Source: Chloroflexota bacterium (GTDB lineage: Bacteria; Chloroflexota; Anaerolineae; Anaerolineales; Anaerolineaceae). From it: a DNA stretch of 64,000 bases. The DNA lies in assembly GCA_016887485.1 (NCBI GenBank), contig CP069394.1:2653303-2717302 (forward strand), read 5' to 3'. This document shows, piece by piece, positions 9,727-17,819 of the stretch (positions within the stretch are counted from its first letter, which is position 1; the number at the start of each line of letters is the position of its first letter). Position numbers and translations under genes: made by a program. The notes under the pieces are model-generated. The model did not search any database. It saw only the letters and a list, made by a program, of their open reading frames with translations, and had not been told where the DNA came from.

Positions 9727-10479
9727 TTATTGATGAGGGTTGAGGTCAGTTGGGTCATAGCCCAGCTCTTTGAGGAAAGCCCGATCCTTTTTGCTTAGGT
9801 CCGCATGCAAAAGGAGGTCTGGGCGGTGTTGCAGGGTTCGGCGCAGTGATTCCTGACGACGCCAGCGGTCAACTTCAGCGTGGTTGCCTGAAAGCAGCAC
9901 ATCCGGGATGCCCCAGCCGCGAAATTCGGGTGGGCGGGTGTAGTGGGGATATTCCAGGAGCCCGGTGGCATGTGAATCATCCGTGGGGGCTTCCGGGTCA
10001 CCGAGGACGCCGGGAAGCAGCCGGGTGATGGCATCAATCAGCACCAGCGCGGGCAGCTCGCCGCCGGTCAGGACATAATCGCCGATGGAGATTGAGTCCG
10101 TCACGAGATGTTCCCGGATCCGTTCATCCAGGCTTTCATAGCGGCCGCAGAGAAAAGCCAGGTGCTCTTGCTCTGCCAGCTCAAAGGCGATCTTTTGGGT
10201 GAAGGGCCGCCCCTGGGGAGACATGAGGATCACGGGACACTCCGGTGGGGAACCGAGAACAGATTCGACTGCAGCGAAAATTGGCTCCGGTTTCATCACC
10301 ATCCCGCCGCCGCCGCCATAAGGTGTGTCATCAGCGGTGTGGTGCCTGTCAGTGGCCCAATCGCGGATGTTATGGGTTTGAACCTGTAACATACCAGCTT
10401 CCTGGGCGCGCTTGAGGATGCTTGTATTAAGATAGGGGGGGAATACTTCAGGAAAGAGCGAAAATATATCAAAACGCAT
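9727..10479 (-). CDS. trmD: tRNA (guanine-N1)-methyltransferase
   Basis: A 250-residue SPOUT methyltransferase that makes m1G37 in tRNAs reading CNN codons, preventing frameshifts. Diagnostic stretches: the Gly-rich YGGGGGMVMKPEPIF, the knot region ILMSPQGRPFTQKIA, FLCGRYESLDERI and SIGDYVLTGGELPAL, which form the trefoil-knot SAM site. Length matches the family. The ribosome site before ATG 10479 is weak. In many bacteria trmD lies with rpsP, rimM and rplS. Here it stands apart, between an MFS gene and a pyrophosphatase gene. Confidence 0.97.
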   Translation of the reverse strand: MRFDIFSLFPEVFPPYLNTSILKRAQEAGMLQVQTHNIRDWATDRHHTADDTPYGGGGGMVMKPEPIFAAVESVLGSPPECPVILMSPQGRPFTQKIAFELAEQEHLAFLCGRYESLDERIREHLVTDSISIGDYVLTGGELPALVLIDAITRLLPGVLGDPEAPTDDSHATGLLEYPHYTRPPEFRGWGIPDVLLSGNHAEVDRWRRQESLRRTLQHRPDLLLHADLSKKDRAFLKELGYDPTDLNPHQ

Positions 10480-10547
10480 GTCAAGATTCTAGCTTGAAGC
10501 CAGATTCCTGACAAGCGTTTTTCGGGGGAATATTACCAGAATGGGAA

Positions 10548-11171
10548 TTAATTGCCGAATTCTTCCTGATAATCCAGCATGGCAGCCTCAACGATCTTTT
10601 GGGCTTTCTCGTGACCGCCCACGTTGAGGATTTTGATTAGCTGTTCTTGCCCGGGCAGCATCTTATAGGTATGGAAATAATGGGTCAGCCTTTCCACGAT
10701 GATTTCAGGCAGTTCGCTGATATCCTGGATCTGGCCATAGATATTATCGTTGCTCAGGACGGCGATGATCTTATCATCCGCCTCTTTATGATCGAGGAGC
10801 TGGATCACACCAACCACGACCGCTTTGAGGAAAATCTCACCCCGGTTGATCGGCCGTTCACTGATCACACAGATATCCAGCGGGTCACCATCGCCGCGGA
10901 GGGCGCCTTCTGATAGCTCGCGGACATGTTCACCGCAATAAGTGCGGGGGATAAAGCCATACAGCGCGGGCGGTAGTGAGGAGGTGCGTTGGGGCCTGTC
11001 CACAAAGATATAGCCGGTCTCCTTATCGACTTCATACTTGATTGAGTCGAAAGGCGTGATTTCGATAAAGGCATAGACGTTTTTTGGCGGCTCAGGGCCG
11101 GTTTCCAACCCGTGCCAGGGATGGGGACGCCAACGGTAAAACGGCTTGGGAAAATGGCTTTGTTTTTCCAT
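10548..11171 (-). CDS. ppa: Inorganic pyrophosphatase, family I
   Basis: A 207-residue soluble family I pyrophosphatase that hydrolyses PPi to two phosphates with Mg2+, pulling biosynthetic reactions forward. The metal-binding signature [10 protein letters not shown] is present, together with [19 protein letters not shown] near the N-terminus and the [10 protein letters not shown] region that supplies further Asp and Lys ligands. The N-terminal 30 residues ([19 protein letters not shown]) extend beyond the E. coli enzyme, as in several Gram-positive-type homologues. It is 68 bases upstream of trmD on the same strand. Confidence 0.95.
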   Translation of the reverse strand: MEKQSHFPKPFYRWRPHPWHGLETGPEPPKNVYAFIEITPFDSIKYEVDKETGYIFVDRPQRTSSLPPALYGFIPRTYCGEHVRELSEGALRGDGDPLDICVISERPINRGEIFLKAVVVGVIQLLDHKEADDKIIAVLSNDNIYGQIQDISELPEIIVERLTHYFHTYKMLPGQEQLIKILNVGGHEKAQKIVEAAMLDYQEEFGN

Positions 11172-11239
11172 AATTCTTCCTTACTTAGGTCGTGGGGGTC
11201 TGGAGTTCAGGTGCGATGGAAGCGCTTTCCTTTTGACTA

Positions 11240-11593
11240 TTACTGGATAATATTTAAGCCTAGAAGATCGAGCCCCAAGAGCGGCAGCCCGAAAATGACC
11301 ACGCAGGCGCAAAGGCAAAGTACTACCAGCACCACGATCAGGATTATCCACCACTTTGAATTACCCTGTTTGGCCGGTTTATCGACGCTAGTGAAGGTGG
11401 GCTCACTGCTACCTTCTGAGCCCCAGCGGTTAGGGGCGTCTGCTGTGGCAGGGTCCGGTTGAACAGCGCCCCAGCGATTGGTTGTTTCGGCTTTGGGCTC
11501 CGGCATCGGGGCAGGTTCTTCCGGTTTGCTCCAATCTTCGGCTGAAGCACCCATGAATTCATCATAGTCTTTGTCGTCAGGAATGTGTCCCAT
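11240..11593 (-). CDS. Small acidic protein with C-terminal membrane anchor, unknown function
   Basis: A 117-residue protein not matched to a named family. The N-terminal 80 residues are soluble and acidic, with two imperfect copies of a short motif (TTNRWGAVQPDP and APNRWGSEGSS). A single strongly hydrophobic helix of about 25 residues (WWIILIVVLVVLCLC and onward) sits near the C-terminus, followed by LPLLGLDLLGL. Topology is probably tail-anchored with the acidic part in the cytoplasm. It resembles its upstream neighbour at 11675-11884 in layout (acidic head, Cys-containing single helix) but not closely in sequence. A good ribosome site (GGAGA) precedes ATG 11593. Confidence 0.6.
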   Translation of the reverse strand: MGHIPDDKDYDEFMGASAEDWSKPEEPAPMPEPKAETTNRWGAVQPDPATADAPNRWGSEGSSEPTFTSVDKPAKQGNSKWWIILIVVLVVLCLCACVVIFGLPLLGLDLLGLNIIQ

Positions 11594-11674
11594 TTTTATT
11601 TCTCCTATTGATTAGTGGATCGCTTCTTCTATTGTACACAAAGTGATGGCTGGGGGTAAATGGGTTGGTGGTTT

Positions 11675-11884
11675 TTAATGAAGGGGGATTGGACGGAAAT
11701 CGAATACCAATAAATTGAAGCAGAAGACCCGCATGAGCAGACAGGCTGCAACGATGATCAGGATGACGGCCATCCAGCAGGAAACAGCTTTTCTGGGCGC
11801 TGGCTGCTCCTCAAGGAATTCGTCGTCGTCATCCTCTATTGACACAAAGGGTTCATCTTCGGGGGTATTATATTCAGGCGGCAT
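11675..11884 (-). CDS. Very small acidic single-span membrane protein, unknown function
   Basis: A 69-residue frame with an acidic head (SIEDDDDEFLEEQPAPRK) followed by one Cys-containing hydrophobic helix (MAVILIIVAACLLMRVF). It begins 41 bases after the stop of the trypsin-fold gene on the same strand, so it could be translated from the same message. The ribosome site is weak (GGA about 11 bases upstream). The charge and hydrophobicity pattern and the similarity of plan to the 11240-11593 product argue that it is real. No function is assigned. Confidence 0.5.
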   Translation of the reverse strand: MPPEYNTPEDEPFVSIEDDDDEFLEEQPAPRKAVSCWMAVILIIVAACLLMRVFCFNLLVFDFRPIPLH

Positions 11885-11925
11885 GGAGCTATCCAGGTTG
11901 GATGAAGCGGAGTATCAGGTTGATT

Positions 11926-13344
11926 TTAATACCAAATGGGGAATAGGTAATTGGAATTATCCGAATCGAAAACCCAGATGGGTTCAGGTTGGAAGTAATT
12001 AGCGCCATTATCGTCTGGGTTGGCATCGCTGAAATCAACGATGGTGCCAATGAAGAATGTCCCACCGCAGGTCTCAGAACCATGCAGCACTTCGGGGAGG
12101 GTGAGTGGCTGGTCCAATATCACCCGGACACCCCGATTGGCTTCAAAAGTCCCTTCATAGCTGGCTGTGCCTAGGTAAGTGTCGCTTGTTGTGATGATGT
12201 TGTCCATGGAAAGGTAGATATCCACCAGATACGTTGCATAGGGCAGGGCGGAATTGGAGTAATTCCAGAGGATGAACTCTAAATCGGTCAGCGCCTGGCC
12301 GGGGAAGTTCCACTCAGGCCCAGCCCGTACAAAGAAGGTGGTTAGATTGCCGCCATCTTCTTTGGGCTGCCCATCCTGGATGAAGGTGCGGATCGCATCA
12401 AATTTCTCATAAGTGATTCGTGTAAGCATGATGTCTGTGCCGCCAGCCACCGAGGAAATGACACCATAGGCAACACCATTTTCCGCGTTCAGGGTGGCTC
12501 CGTCCCAACCGGCGTCAAAATTACCGTTCAACTGTAATAAGTCGTCGGAAGCAGCAACAACCGAGACCTGCCCGGACCAGATGGCCATGTCTGCGCCGTG
12601 ATAGGGCGCTGATTCTGGATAGCCGGCGATGGTGAAGGTGCTGTTGGTGAAGAAAGTATCATCAGCGAAAAATCCAGCGCCCAGCCAGCCGACTTGTGCG
12701 CCGAGAGGATAGCGCAGTTTGATCGCTGCCAGGTCATATTCAGCCAGTTGATTATCAGTCCAATCGGTCCAGGTCAGGATGGTTTCGTAACCGCTTCTGC
12801 CTGCTGGGGCCTCGCCGTCTTGATAGGCAGGAAGAGCCTCGAGATCATCCACCCAGCAGGAGGAGTCGCCCGGACTGCAGTTCTCCAGAATGAAGGTGAA
12901 TATACAGTGGGCGGCAGTGAGCACATATTTAGCGTCCACCAGCGTGCCGGAACAGGTGGAGGTCAGACCCGAGGGCCAGTGCGAGATGATCTTCACCGTG
13001 GCGGCATAGGGCCAGAGCGAAGGGTTTTCTACTGGGGAGGGATCGGATGCGCTGGTGATGAAAGGTGTGAAGGGTTTGTAGTAAGCCGTTGCACCGAAGT
13101 CACAATCCGCACCCGAACAGGGAGCCGGATGGGGGTGGGTTACTGGGACGGGGTCCTCAAAGTTCTTAAAAACCAGCGTCCCCTCAGATTCCTGGGGGGA
13201 AGAGGGGGCGGATTGTTGAGCTTTGACGGGGTGTGTGGGAAGGAGGAGGGTGATGAGTAGGAGACAGGTCAGAATCCGGACCGCCCATGAGCGACCAGAT
13301 ACTGACTTTCGCTTTTTTTGAGCTCCTGCTGCAACCTGCTGCAT
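11926..13344 (-). CDS. Secreted trypsin-fold protein with the catalytic serine replaced (probable pseudoprotease)
   Basis: A 472-residue secreted protein with a signal peptide (hydrophobic residues 22-42, cut near VKAQQ). Residues of about 110-320 follow the chymotrypsin fold: His146 in LTAAHC and Asp204 in YDLAAIKL are in place. The position of the GDSGG serine, however, reads G279-W-D281-G-A, followed by a normal ENGVAYGVISS strand, so Ser is replaced by Asp. Cysteines flank the active-site region as in secreted proteases. The last roughly 140 residues form a β-rich CARDB-like adhesion module with its own cysteines. I infer a catalytically dead binding protein, although an alternative alignment of the serine loop cannot be excluded by eye. 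Confidence 0.82.
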   Translation of the reverse strand: MQQVAAGAQKKRKSVSGRSWAVRILTCLLLITLLLPTHPVKAQQSAPSSPQESEGTLVFKNFEDPVPVTHPHPAPCSGADCDFGATAYYKPFTPFITSASDPSPVENPSLWPYAATVKIISHWPSGLTSTCSGTLVDAKYVLTAAHCIFTFILENCSPGDSSCWVDDLEALPAYQDGEAPAGRSGYETILTWTDWTDNQLAEYDLAAIKLRYPLGAQVGWLGAGFFADDTFFTNSTFTIAGYPESAPYHGADMAIWSGQVSVVAASDDLLQLNGNFDAGWDGATLNAENGVAYGVISSVAGGTDIMLTRITYEKFDAIRTFIQDGQPKEDGGNLTTFFVRAGPEWNFPGQALTDLEFILWNYSNSALPYATYLVDIYLSMDNIITTSDTYLGTASYEGTFEANRGVRVILDQPLTLPEVLHGSETCGGTFFIGTIVDFSDANPDDNGANYFQPEPIWVFDSDNSNYLFPIWY

Positions 13345-13509
13345 AAGTTTGTTTTCCCGGACTAGGGTTCAATGGACAACGGAATATCAAATTCATCTTA
13401 ACGTATCTTAATCTATAAATCAAGCCAGCCTTATTACAGTTTAATCACAAAAAACTGGATCACAGAGAAAGGCTCTTTGCATCTAGTAAAATTCCGCTAA
13501 AATGGAAGG

Positions 13510-14397
13510 ATGGAACGGTTGAATTATCGGGAAGTGACGGTTAAGGGCATCCTCAATCCAGTGCACGGGGAGGATGATTGGTTTGGCCTGTCCTATAATA
13601 TGAATCTTTACCGGGGCTGTGAGCACCAGTGCATTTATTGTGATACACGCAGCGCTTGCTATCAAATTGAGAACTTCAATGATGAGGTGTTGGTCAAGAT
13701 TAACGCCCTCGAGCTGCTGGAAGATGCGCTGCCACGTAAACGCAAGGTGGGCGTGATCGGCTTTGGCTCGATGAACGATCCCTATACCTATGCCGAAGAT
13801 CAGTATGGGCTGACTGGAAAGGCCCTGGAAATTGTGGCGAAATACCGGTTCCCGGTGCATATCATCACGAAATCAGATAGGGTTCTCAAGGACCTGGCGA
13901 CCTTGAAGCGGATCAACCAGGTGAAAGCCAGGGTGAGTTTCACGGTTACCACAACCAAGGATGCCCTGGCGGCCAGGTTGGAACCCGGTGCGCCTTCACC
14001 CAGTCGCAGGCTGGCAGCGATGGCGCGTCTGGCGGAAGCGGGGATTGAGACCGGTGTAGTGATGATGCCTATCCTGCCCTTCATTGAGGATTCGCTGGAA
14101 AATATCGAGTCGATCGTGCTGGCGGCCGCAGCACATGGGGCGGCATATATCATTCCCTCTTTTGGCGTCACGGTGCGGGAGGGCCAGCGGGAGCATTTCT
14201 ACCGTAAACTGGATGAACAGTTCCCGGGGGTGCGGCAGCAATATGAACGGGCTTTCGGCACCAGTTATTTCTGCCCAGCCCGGAACGTTCGGCAGCTGGA
14301 GCGTTTGTTCACTGATCTTTGTGCCCGTCACAAGATTGCGACCAGGCTATCCCCCTATCCTCCAAAGCCGGCGGCTGAACAGCCGCCATTATTCTGA
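13510..14397 (+). CDS. Radical SAM protein of the spore photoproduct lyase-like (Rv2578c) family
   Basis: A 295-residue radical SAM enzyme with the 4Fe-4S motif C37-x3-C41-x2-C44 in RGCEHQCIYC. Downstream are IGFGSMNDPYTYAE, ITKSDRVLKDL and VSFTVTTTKD, the typical order for the SplB/Rv2578c group. Members are often called SPL-family or DNA repair-like radical SAM proteins, but photoproduct lyase activity is not established for this subgroup, and the organism shows no sign of sporulation here. ATG 13510 is preceded closely by GGAAGG. It is a single-gene unit. Confidence 0.85.
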   Translation: MERLNYREVTVKGILNPVHGEDDWFGLSYNMNLYRGCEHQCIYCDTRSACYQIENFNDEVLVKINALELLEDALPRKRKVGVIGFGSMNDPYTYAEDQYGLTGKALEIVAKYRFPVHIITKSDRVLKDLATLKRINQVKARVSFTVTTTKDALAARLEPGAPSPSRRLAAMARLAEAGIETGVVMMPILPFIEDSLENIESIVLAAAAHGAAYIIPSFGVTVREGQREHFYRKLDEQFPGVRQQYERAFGTSYFCPARNVRQLERLFTDLCARHKIATRLSPYPPKPAAEQPPLF

Positions 14398-14409
14398 TTG
14401 AAACCAATA

Positions 14410-14433
14410 ACGGGCCACCATATGATGGCCCGT
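14410..14433. terminator. Possible bidirectional hairpin between convergent genes
   Basis: An 8-bp stem (ACGGGCCA 14410-14417 / TGGCCCGT 14426-14433) sits between the stops of the radical SAM gene and the 14453-15295 gene. The following tract is only moderately T-rich on either strand. Confidence 0.45.
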
Positions 14434-14452
14434 ATGTTATATCCGGTTTGTT

Positions 14453-15295
14453 TTAGTTGAGTAAATTGCTGTCGATCAATTTCATTCCGCTCTCATAACC
14501 CGTGAAATCATCAGCCGTTTTGATCAGGCCCACGCCTTTAACGTACCAGGAGCTGGAGCCGAAATTGACGCTGGTCATGGGGAATGTTGAACCGTTAAGA
14601 TCCATGGTCATCGAGATATCGCCGACGCTATCCACCCGGTAGGCCTCGGGGAAGGTGCCGGCTGGGGCGGTGACTTCTTCTATGGCTGCGATTATGTAAT
14701 TGATGGTCACGGTGGCTTGAGCGGTGGTGACGATGCCTTCCATGTTGATATCGCTCTGGAGTTGGTAGGTGGCTGTCCATTCATAACCGACCTCAAAGAG
14801 ATCTTCGGCCGGTAGGGTTTCGCCCTCCCAGGAGAAGGTATTAAAGGTCATTTCAACGCCATCCTCACCGCTGGATTGGTTAAGGAAATCCACCTGGGCG
14901 AAATCGCCGACCAGGAGGCCGTCATCCGAGCAGAACCAATCCACTGAAAGCACCAGGTCACTTTCAGCGAAATCCTGGGACAGGGTAAAGTTTTCTTCCG
15001 TGACATCGGTCACGGTCATGGTATAGCTCTCTCCGGTGGAGAGTTGGTAGGTCCAGTTGGCCCCTTCGGAGATCGGGAAGAAGGGATGGTAGCAGTTGGA
15101 GGTTGCGTCCATCACGGCGCTGTCATCCTCGGTTGGCATGGGTTCTTCTGTGGAAGGGTTGGCTTCCATAACGGCTTCCGATGATTCCATCACTGTGGTG
15201 TTATGTTCGGTTTCAGAGGTTATGTCATTCGGGCTGCAACTAAACAAGAAAAGCGCGCTAATCACCAGAATGATGGGAATCACTTTCTTTTTCAT
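14453..15295 (-). CDS. Lipoprotein of unknown function
   Basis: A 280-residue lipoprotein: basic n-region, hydrophobic core and lipobox LFSC with lipidated Cys20, then a low-complexity Glu/Thr/Ser/Met linker (residues 21-66). The mature domain starts near NCYHPFFPISEGANWTY, and the ISEGANWTYQ stretch is typical of extracytoplasmic β-rich domains found after a lipid anchor in Chloroflexota and Firmicutes. No catalytic motif is visible. ATG 15295 has AAGGAG upstream (TTAAGGAGAAATAAC). Transcription appears to be monocistronic. Confidence 0.75.
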   Translation of the reverse strand: MKKKVIPIILVISALFLFSCSPNDITSETEHNTTVMESSEAVMEANPSTEEPMPTEDDSAVMDATSNCYHPFFPISEGANWTYQLSTGESYTMTVTDVTEENFTLSQDFAESDLVLSVDWFCSDDGLLVGDFAQVDFLNQSSGEDGVEMTFNTFSWEGETLPAEDLFEVGYEWTATYQLQSDINMEGIVTTAQATVTINYIIAAIEEVTAPAGTFPEAYRVDSVGDISMTMDLNGSTFPMTSVNFGSSSWYVKGVGLIKTADDFTGYESGMKLIDSNLLN

Positions 15296-15388
15296 GTTAT
15301 TTCTCCTTAAATTATTCTAATTACTATCTAATTAGGAATAATTATACAGGAGTTTAGCCTTACATGGAATTATCCATTTAAACAAGGA

Positions 15389-15410
15389 AGGGCGGCCATT
15401 TGGCCGCCCT
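15389..15410 (-). terminator. Hairpin terminating the PadR/HAAS operon
   Basis: A 9-bp GC-rich stem (AGGGCGGCC / GGCCGCCCT) with an ATTT loop lies 30 bases after the HAAS gene stop. The minus-strand tail (TCCTTGTTT) is only partly T-rich. Confidence 0.55.
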
Positions 15411-15439
15411 GGGAGAATTGGATGTTTTCATATGCCCTA

Positions 15440-16465
15440 TCAGGCATCAATTTCAATATGAGCTTTGTGTCCTTTGATGAAACCAACGTAGATCCGTTTG
15501 ATCGTTTCCACGACCAGGCCAAAGATCGCCAGCCCGAGGAGGACCCGCACCCCGAGGTTCATATAGTGATTGATGGTGTCCACGGTCAGTGTTGAATCTA
15601 TGCTGATGCGCTGCCAATCGGCTGCCTGCAAAGTGAGGATGGCGGGGCCGGTCAGGATAGCGAAGTTCACAGCCATCTTGAGGAAGTTGATCAGGACCTT
15701 GGCGCCGGTGGCCATCTTATCCCAGACGCCCTTGTTGAGCAGGTAAAGATCCAAAGCGATGTCGAGAATGACATAGATTGTGATGGCGGGGATGTAGCGG
15801 AGGAAATTCTCATTCAATATGGGTGAGGAAACCCAGCCTCGGCTATCGAAGAAATAAATTCCAATTTTGTCAAGGAAGAAGTTGATTAGCACCAGGAAGA
15901 TCATTGAGAAGGTGATCTCGATGGCCATTTCCACAACCTTTACCCGGTCATGGTCTTCTTCCTGCAGGAGATCTTCAGGGTCCCACTTCTGGTTAATTTT
16001 GACCTTCATCTCATCCGGCGTGGTGCGTTCGATGCCTGCGAAGGAGAGGGTTACGATACCAAAAGCCATGAAGAGGCTGCTCATCAGTGAGCCAACGACC
16101 TCCAGAATAGCTTCCAGCATGCCGCTGTCGAAGCCGGTCTGGTTGACGATTGCCACGATCAGACCGATCACATTGAAAGCGCCAACAACGATCAGGACGA
16201 TACGCAGTACCTGGAGATAGGCTGGGAACAGCTGGGGGCCAATCAGGTAATTGCGAGTGCCATATTGGATGGCAACCTTGCGGGGTGAACCGAATTCCCG
16301 CAGGACCTCTTTGACGGTTTCGTCATCGGCCGCTGCGCCCGGGTTTGCGTTGCGATCTTCGATCATGTCCATCAGCGTGGAGCGGATTTCTTTGAGGATA
16401 TCTTCGCGGTTCCGCTGGGGCAGGTTTTGACGGATTTTATCTAAATACAATTCCAACAGTTTCAT
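15440..16465 (-). CDS. HAAS/DUF1700-type membrane protein partnered with PadR
   Basis: A 341-residue protein. The first roughly 75 residues form a helical HAAS-like domain (DKIRQNLPQRNREDILKEIR and VLREFGSPRKVAIQYG), then come six or so hydrophobic segments and a short basic tail. HAAS-domain proteins are typically encoded directly behind PadR regulators and act as membrane proteins whose level or activity the regulator controls. Their signal is usually unknown. The start ATG overlaps the PadR stop by one base (TAATG), so the two are translationally coupled, with a GGAG site inside the end of padR. Confidence 0.82.
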   Translation of the reverse strand: MKLLELYLDKIRQNLPQRNREDILKEIRSTLMDMIEDRNANPGAAADDETVKEVLREFGSPRKVAIQYGTRNYLIGPQLFPAYLQVLRIVLIVVGAFNVIGLIVAIVNQTGFDSGMLEAILEVVGSLMSSLFMAFGIVTLSFAGIERTTPDEMKVKINQKWDPEDLLQEEDHDRVKVVEMAIEITFSMIFLVLINFFLDKIGIYFFDSRGWVSSPILNENFLRYIPAITIYVILDIALDLYLLNKGVWDKMATGAKVLINFLKMAVNFAILTGPAILTLQAADWQRISIDSTLTVDTINHYMNLGVRVLLGLAIFGLVVETIKRIYVGFIKGHKAHIEIDA

Positions 16466-16821
16466 TATTCGTTCTCCTTTTCATTTTCAAGCAAATTATC
16501 TACGGTCGTTTTTATCCGACCCCACTCTATCTTCATCTCACTCAGCACCTGGCTGCCGAAGCTGCTCAGGACGTAGTAGCGCCGAGGTCGGGATGTGTCG
16601 GTCCGCCAGTTGCTTTCCAGCAGTCCTTGTTCTTCCATCCGGCGGAGGAGAGGATAGAGGGTTCCCTGGTCAACCAGCATACCCTGGTCTTCCAGGCACT
16701 TCATCAGGGAGTAACCATATTGCTCCGTGTGAAGCTGGCTGAGCACTGCGAGGACGATCACGCCCCGGCGAAGCTCCTGAACAAGATTTTGGGTCTGTTC
16801 TGATATTGTGTCACCCGTCAT
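16465..16821 (-). CDS. PadR-family transcriptional regulator
   Basis: A 118-residue winged-helix protein of the short PadR (PadR-s2-like) class: helix-turn-helix region LVQELRRGVIVLAVLSQL, then QYGYSLMKCLE, the wing GTLYPLLRRMEEQGLLESNW and RPRRYYVLSSFG, plus a C-terminal dimerisation helix. It probably represses its own promoter, whose spacer contains a GTGT/ACAC dyad, and responds to a small ligand or membrane stress together with the coupled HAAS protein. GAAAGG lies about eight bases before ATG 16821. Confidence 0.92.
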   Translation of the reverse strand: MTGDTISEQTQNLVQELRRGVIVLAVLSQLHTEQYGYSLMKCLEDQGMLVDQGTLYPLLRRMEEQGLLESNWRTDTSRPRRYYVLSSFGSQVLSEMKIEWGRIKTTVDNLLENEKENE

Positions 16822-16865
16822 ACTGTTTAACCTTTCGTAATGTTATATCCTATATCTTGTAATAT

Positions 16866-16894
16866 AGTATAGTGTGCAATACACAGTATGTCAA
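16866..16894 (-). promoter_or_regulatory. PadR operon promoter with a dyad in the spacer (probable autoregulatory operator)
   Basis: Minus strand: a perfect -35 TTGACA (16894-16889) and a -10 TATACT (16871-16866) are spaced 17 bases apart. The inverted repeat GTGT-N5-ACAC (16872-16884) sits in the spacer. Its placement suits repression by the PadR protein encoded 45 bases downstream. Confidence 0.75.
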
Positions 16895-16955
16895 GAATCT
16901 TTAAGGTTGTTCAATTTTAATATTTAGGGATGGAAAAAGCCAGGATGATGTTAAA

Positions 16956-17819
16956 ATGGAGGCTATGGAAAATAAGATCATATTTGGCGATAATTTACCC
17001 GTACTCAAAGACCTGCCCAGTGAATCGGTGGACCTGATTTACATTGACCCGCCATTTAACACGGGCAAAGAACAATCCCGCAAACAGATCAAGGTGGAGA
17101 AAGATGAAAACGGGGACCGGGTAGGTTTTGGCGGCAACCGTTACCAGACCGAGGTCATTGGCGAACGTGGGTATAGGGATTATTTCGATGACTATCTGGG
17201 ATTTCTGGAGCCGCGCCTGCTGGAAGCCTATCGAATTTTGAAACCCACCGGCAGCTTATATTTCCATATTGATTACCGCGAAGTGCATTACTGCAAGATC
17301 CTCCTGGATGATATATTCGGGCGGGATTCTTTCCTGAATGAGATTATTTGGGCCTATGACTTTGGCGGCCGTTCCAAAACCCGCTGGCCTGCAAAGCACG
17401 ATAACATCCTTTATTATGTCAAAGACCCCAGGCATTACACGTTCAATCGGGATGAGGTGGACCGGATTCCCTACATGGCGCCGGGATTGGTGGGCAAGGA
17501 AAAAGCCGACCGGGGAAAATTCCCCACAGACACCTGGTGGCATACGATTGTCGGGACCAACAGCAAAGAGAAGACCGGCTATCCGACCCAAAAGCCCGTG
17601 GGTGTGATTAAACGGATTGTGGCGGCTTCTTCCAGCCCCGGTGACCTGGTGATGGATTTTTTCGCCGGCAGTGGGACGGTAGGGGAAGTATGTCTTGAAT
17701 TGGGACGGCATTTTATTCTGGTGGATAACAATCCCCAGTCAATTGTCGTGATGCAAAAGCGTTTTTCGGAGGTTAATTCAATTGAGTGGGTGGGGGATCT
17801 GCCTCACTCAGCGTCATAA
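16956..17819 (+). CDS. Site-specific DNA methyltransferase (orphan, N6-adenine/N4-cytosine type)
   Basis: A 287-residue enzyme with the β-class motif order: motif IV D31-P-P-F34 in YIDPPFNTG near the N-terminus and motif I FFAGSGTVGE near residue 230, with VDNNPQ after it. YPTQKP just before motif I is typical of this class. It transfers a methyl group from SAM to adenine N6 or cytosine N4 in a DNA motif that cannot be predicted. No restriction gene or specificity subunit is adjacent, so it is an orphan methyltransferase that may act in regulation or cell-cycle marking. ATG 16956 is used because AGGA lies 10 bases upstream. ATG 16965 is an alternative. The 3' end overlaps the convergent gene by 16 bases. 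Confidence 0.9.
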   Translation: MEAMENKIIFGDNLPVLKDLPSESVDLIYIDPPFNTGKEQSRKQIKVEKDENGDRVGFGGNRYQTEVIGERGYRDYFDDYLGFLEPRLLEAYRILKPTGSLYFHIDYREVHYCKILLDDIFGRDSFLNEIIWAYDFGGRSKTRWPAKHDNILYYVKDPRHYTFNRDEVDRIPYMAPGLVGKEKADRGKFPTDTWWHTIVGTNSKEKTGYPTQKPVGVIKRIVAASSSPGDLVMDFFAGSGTVGEVCLELGRHFILVDNNPQSIVVMQKRFSEVNSIEWVGDLPHSAS

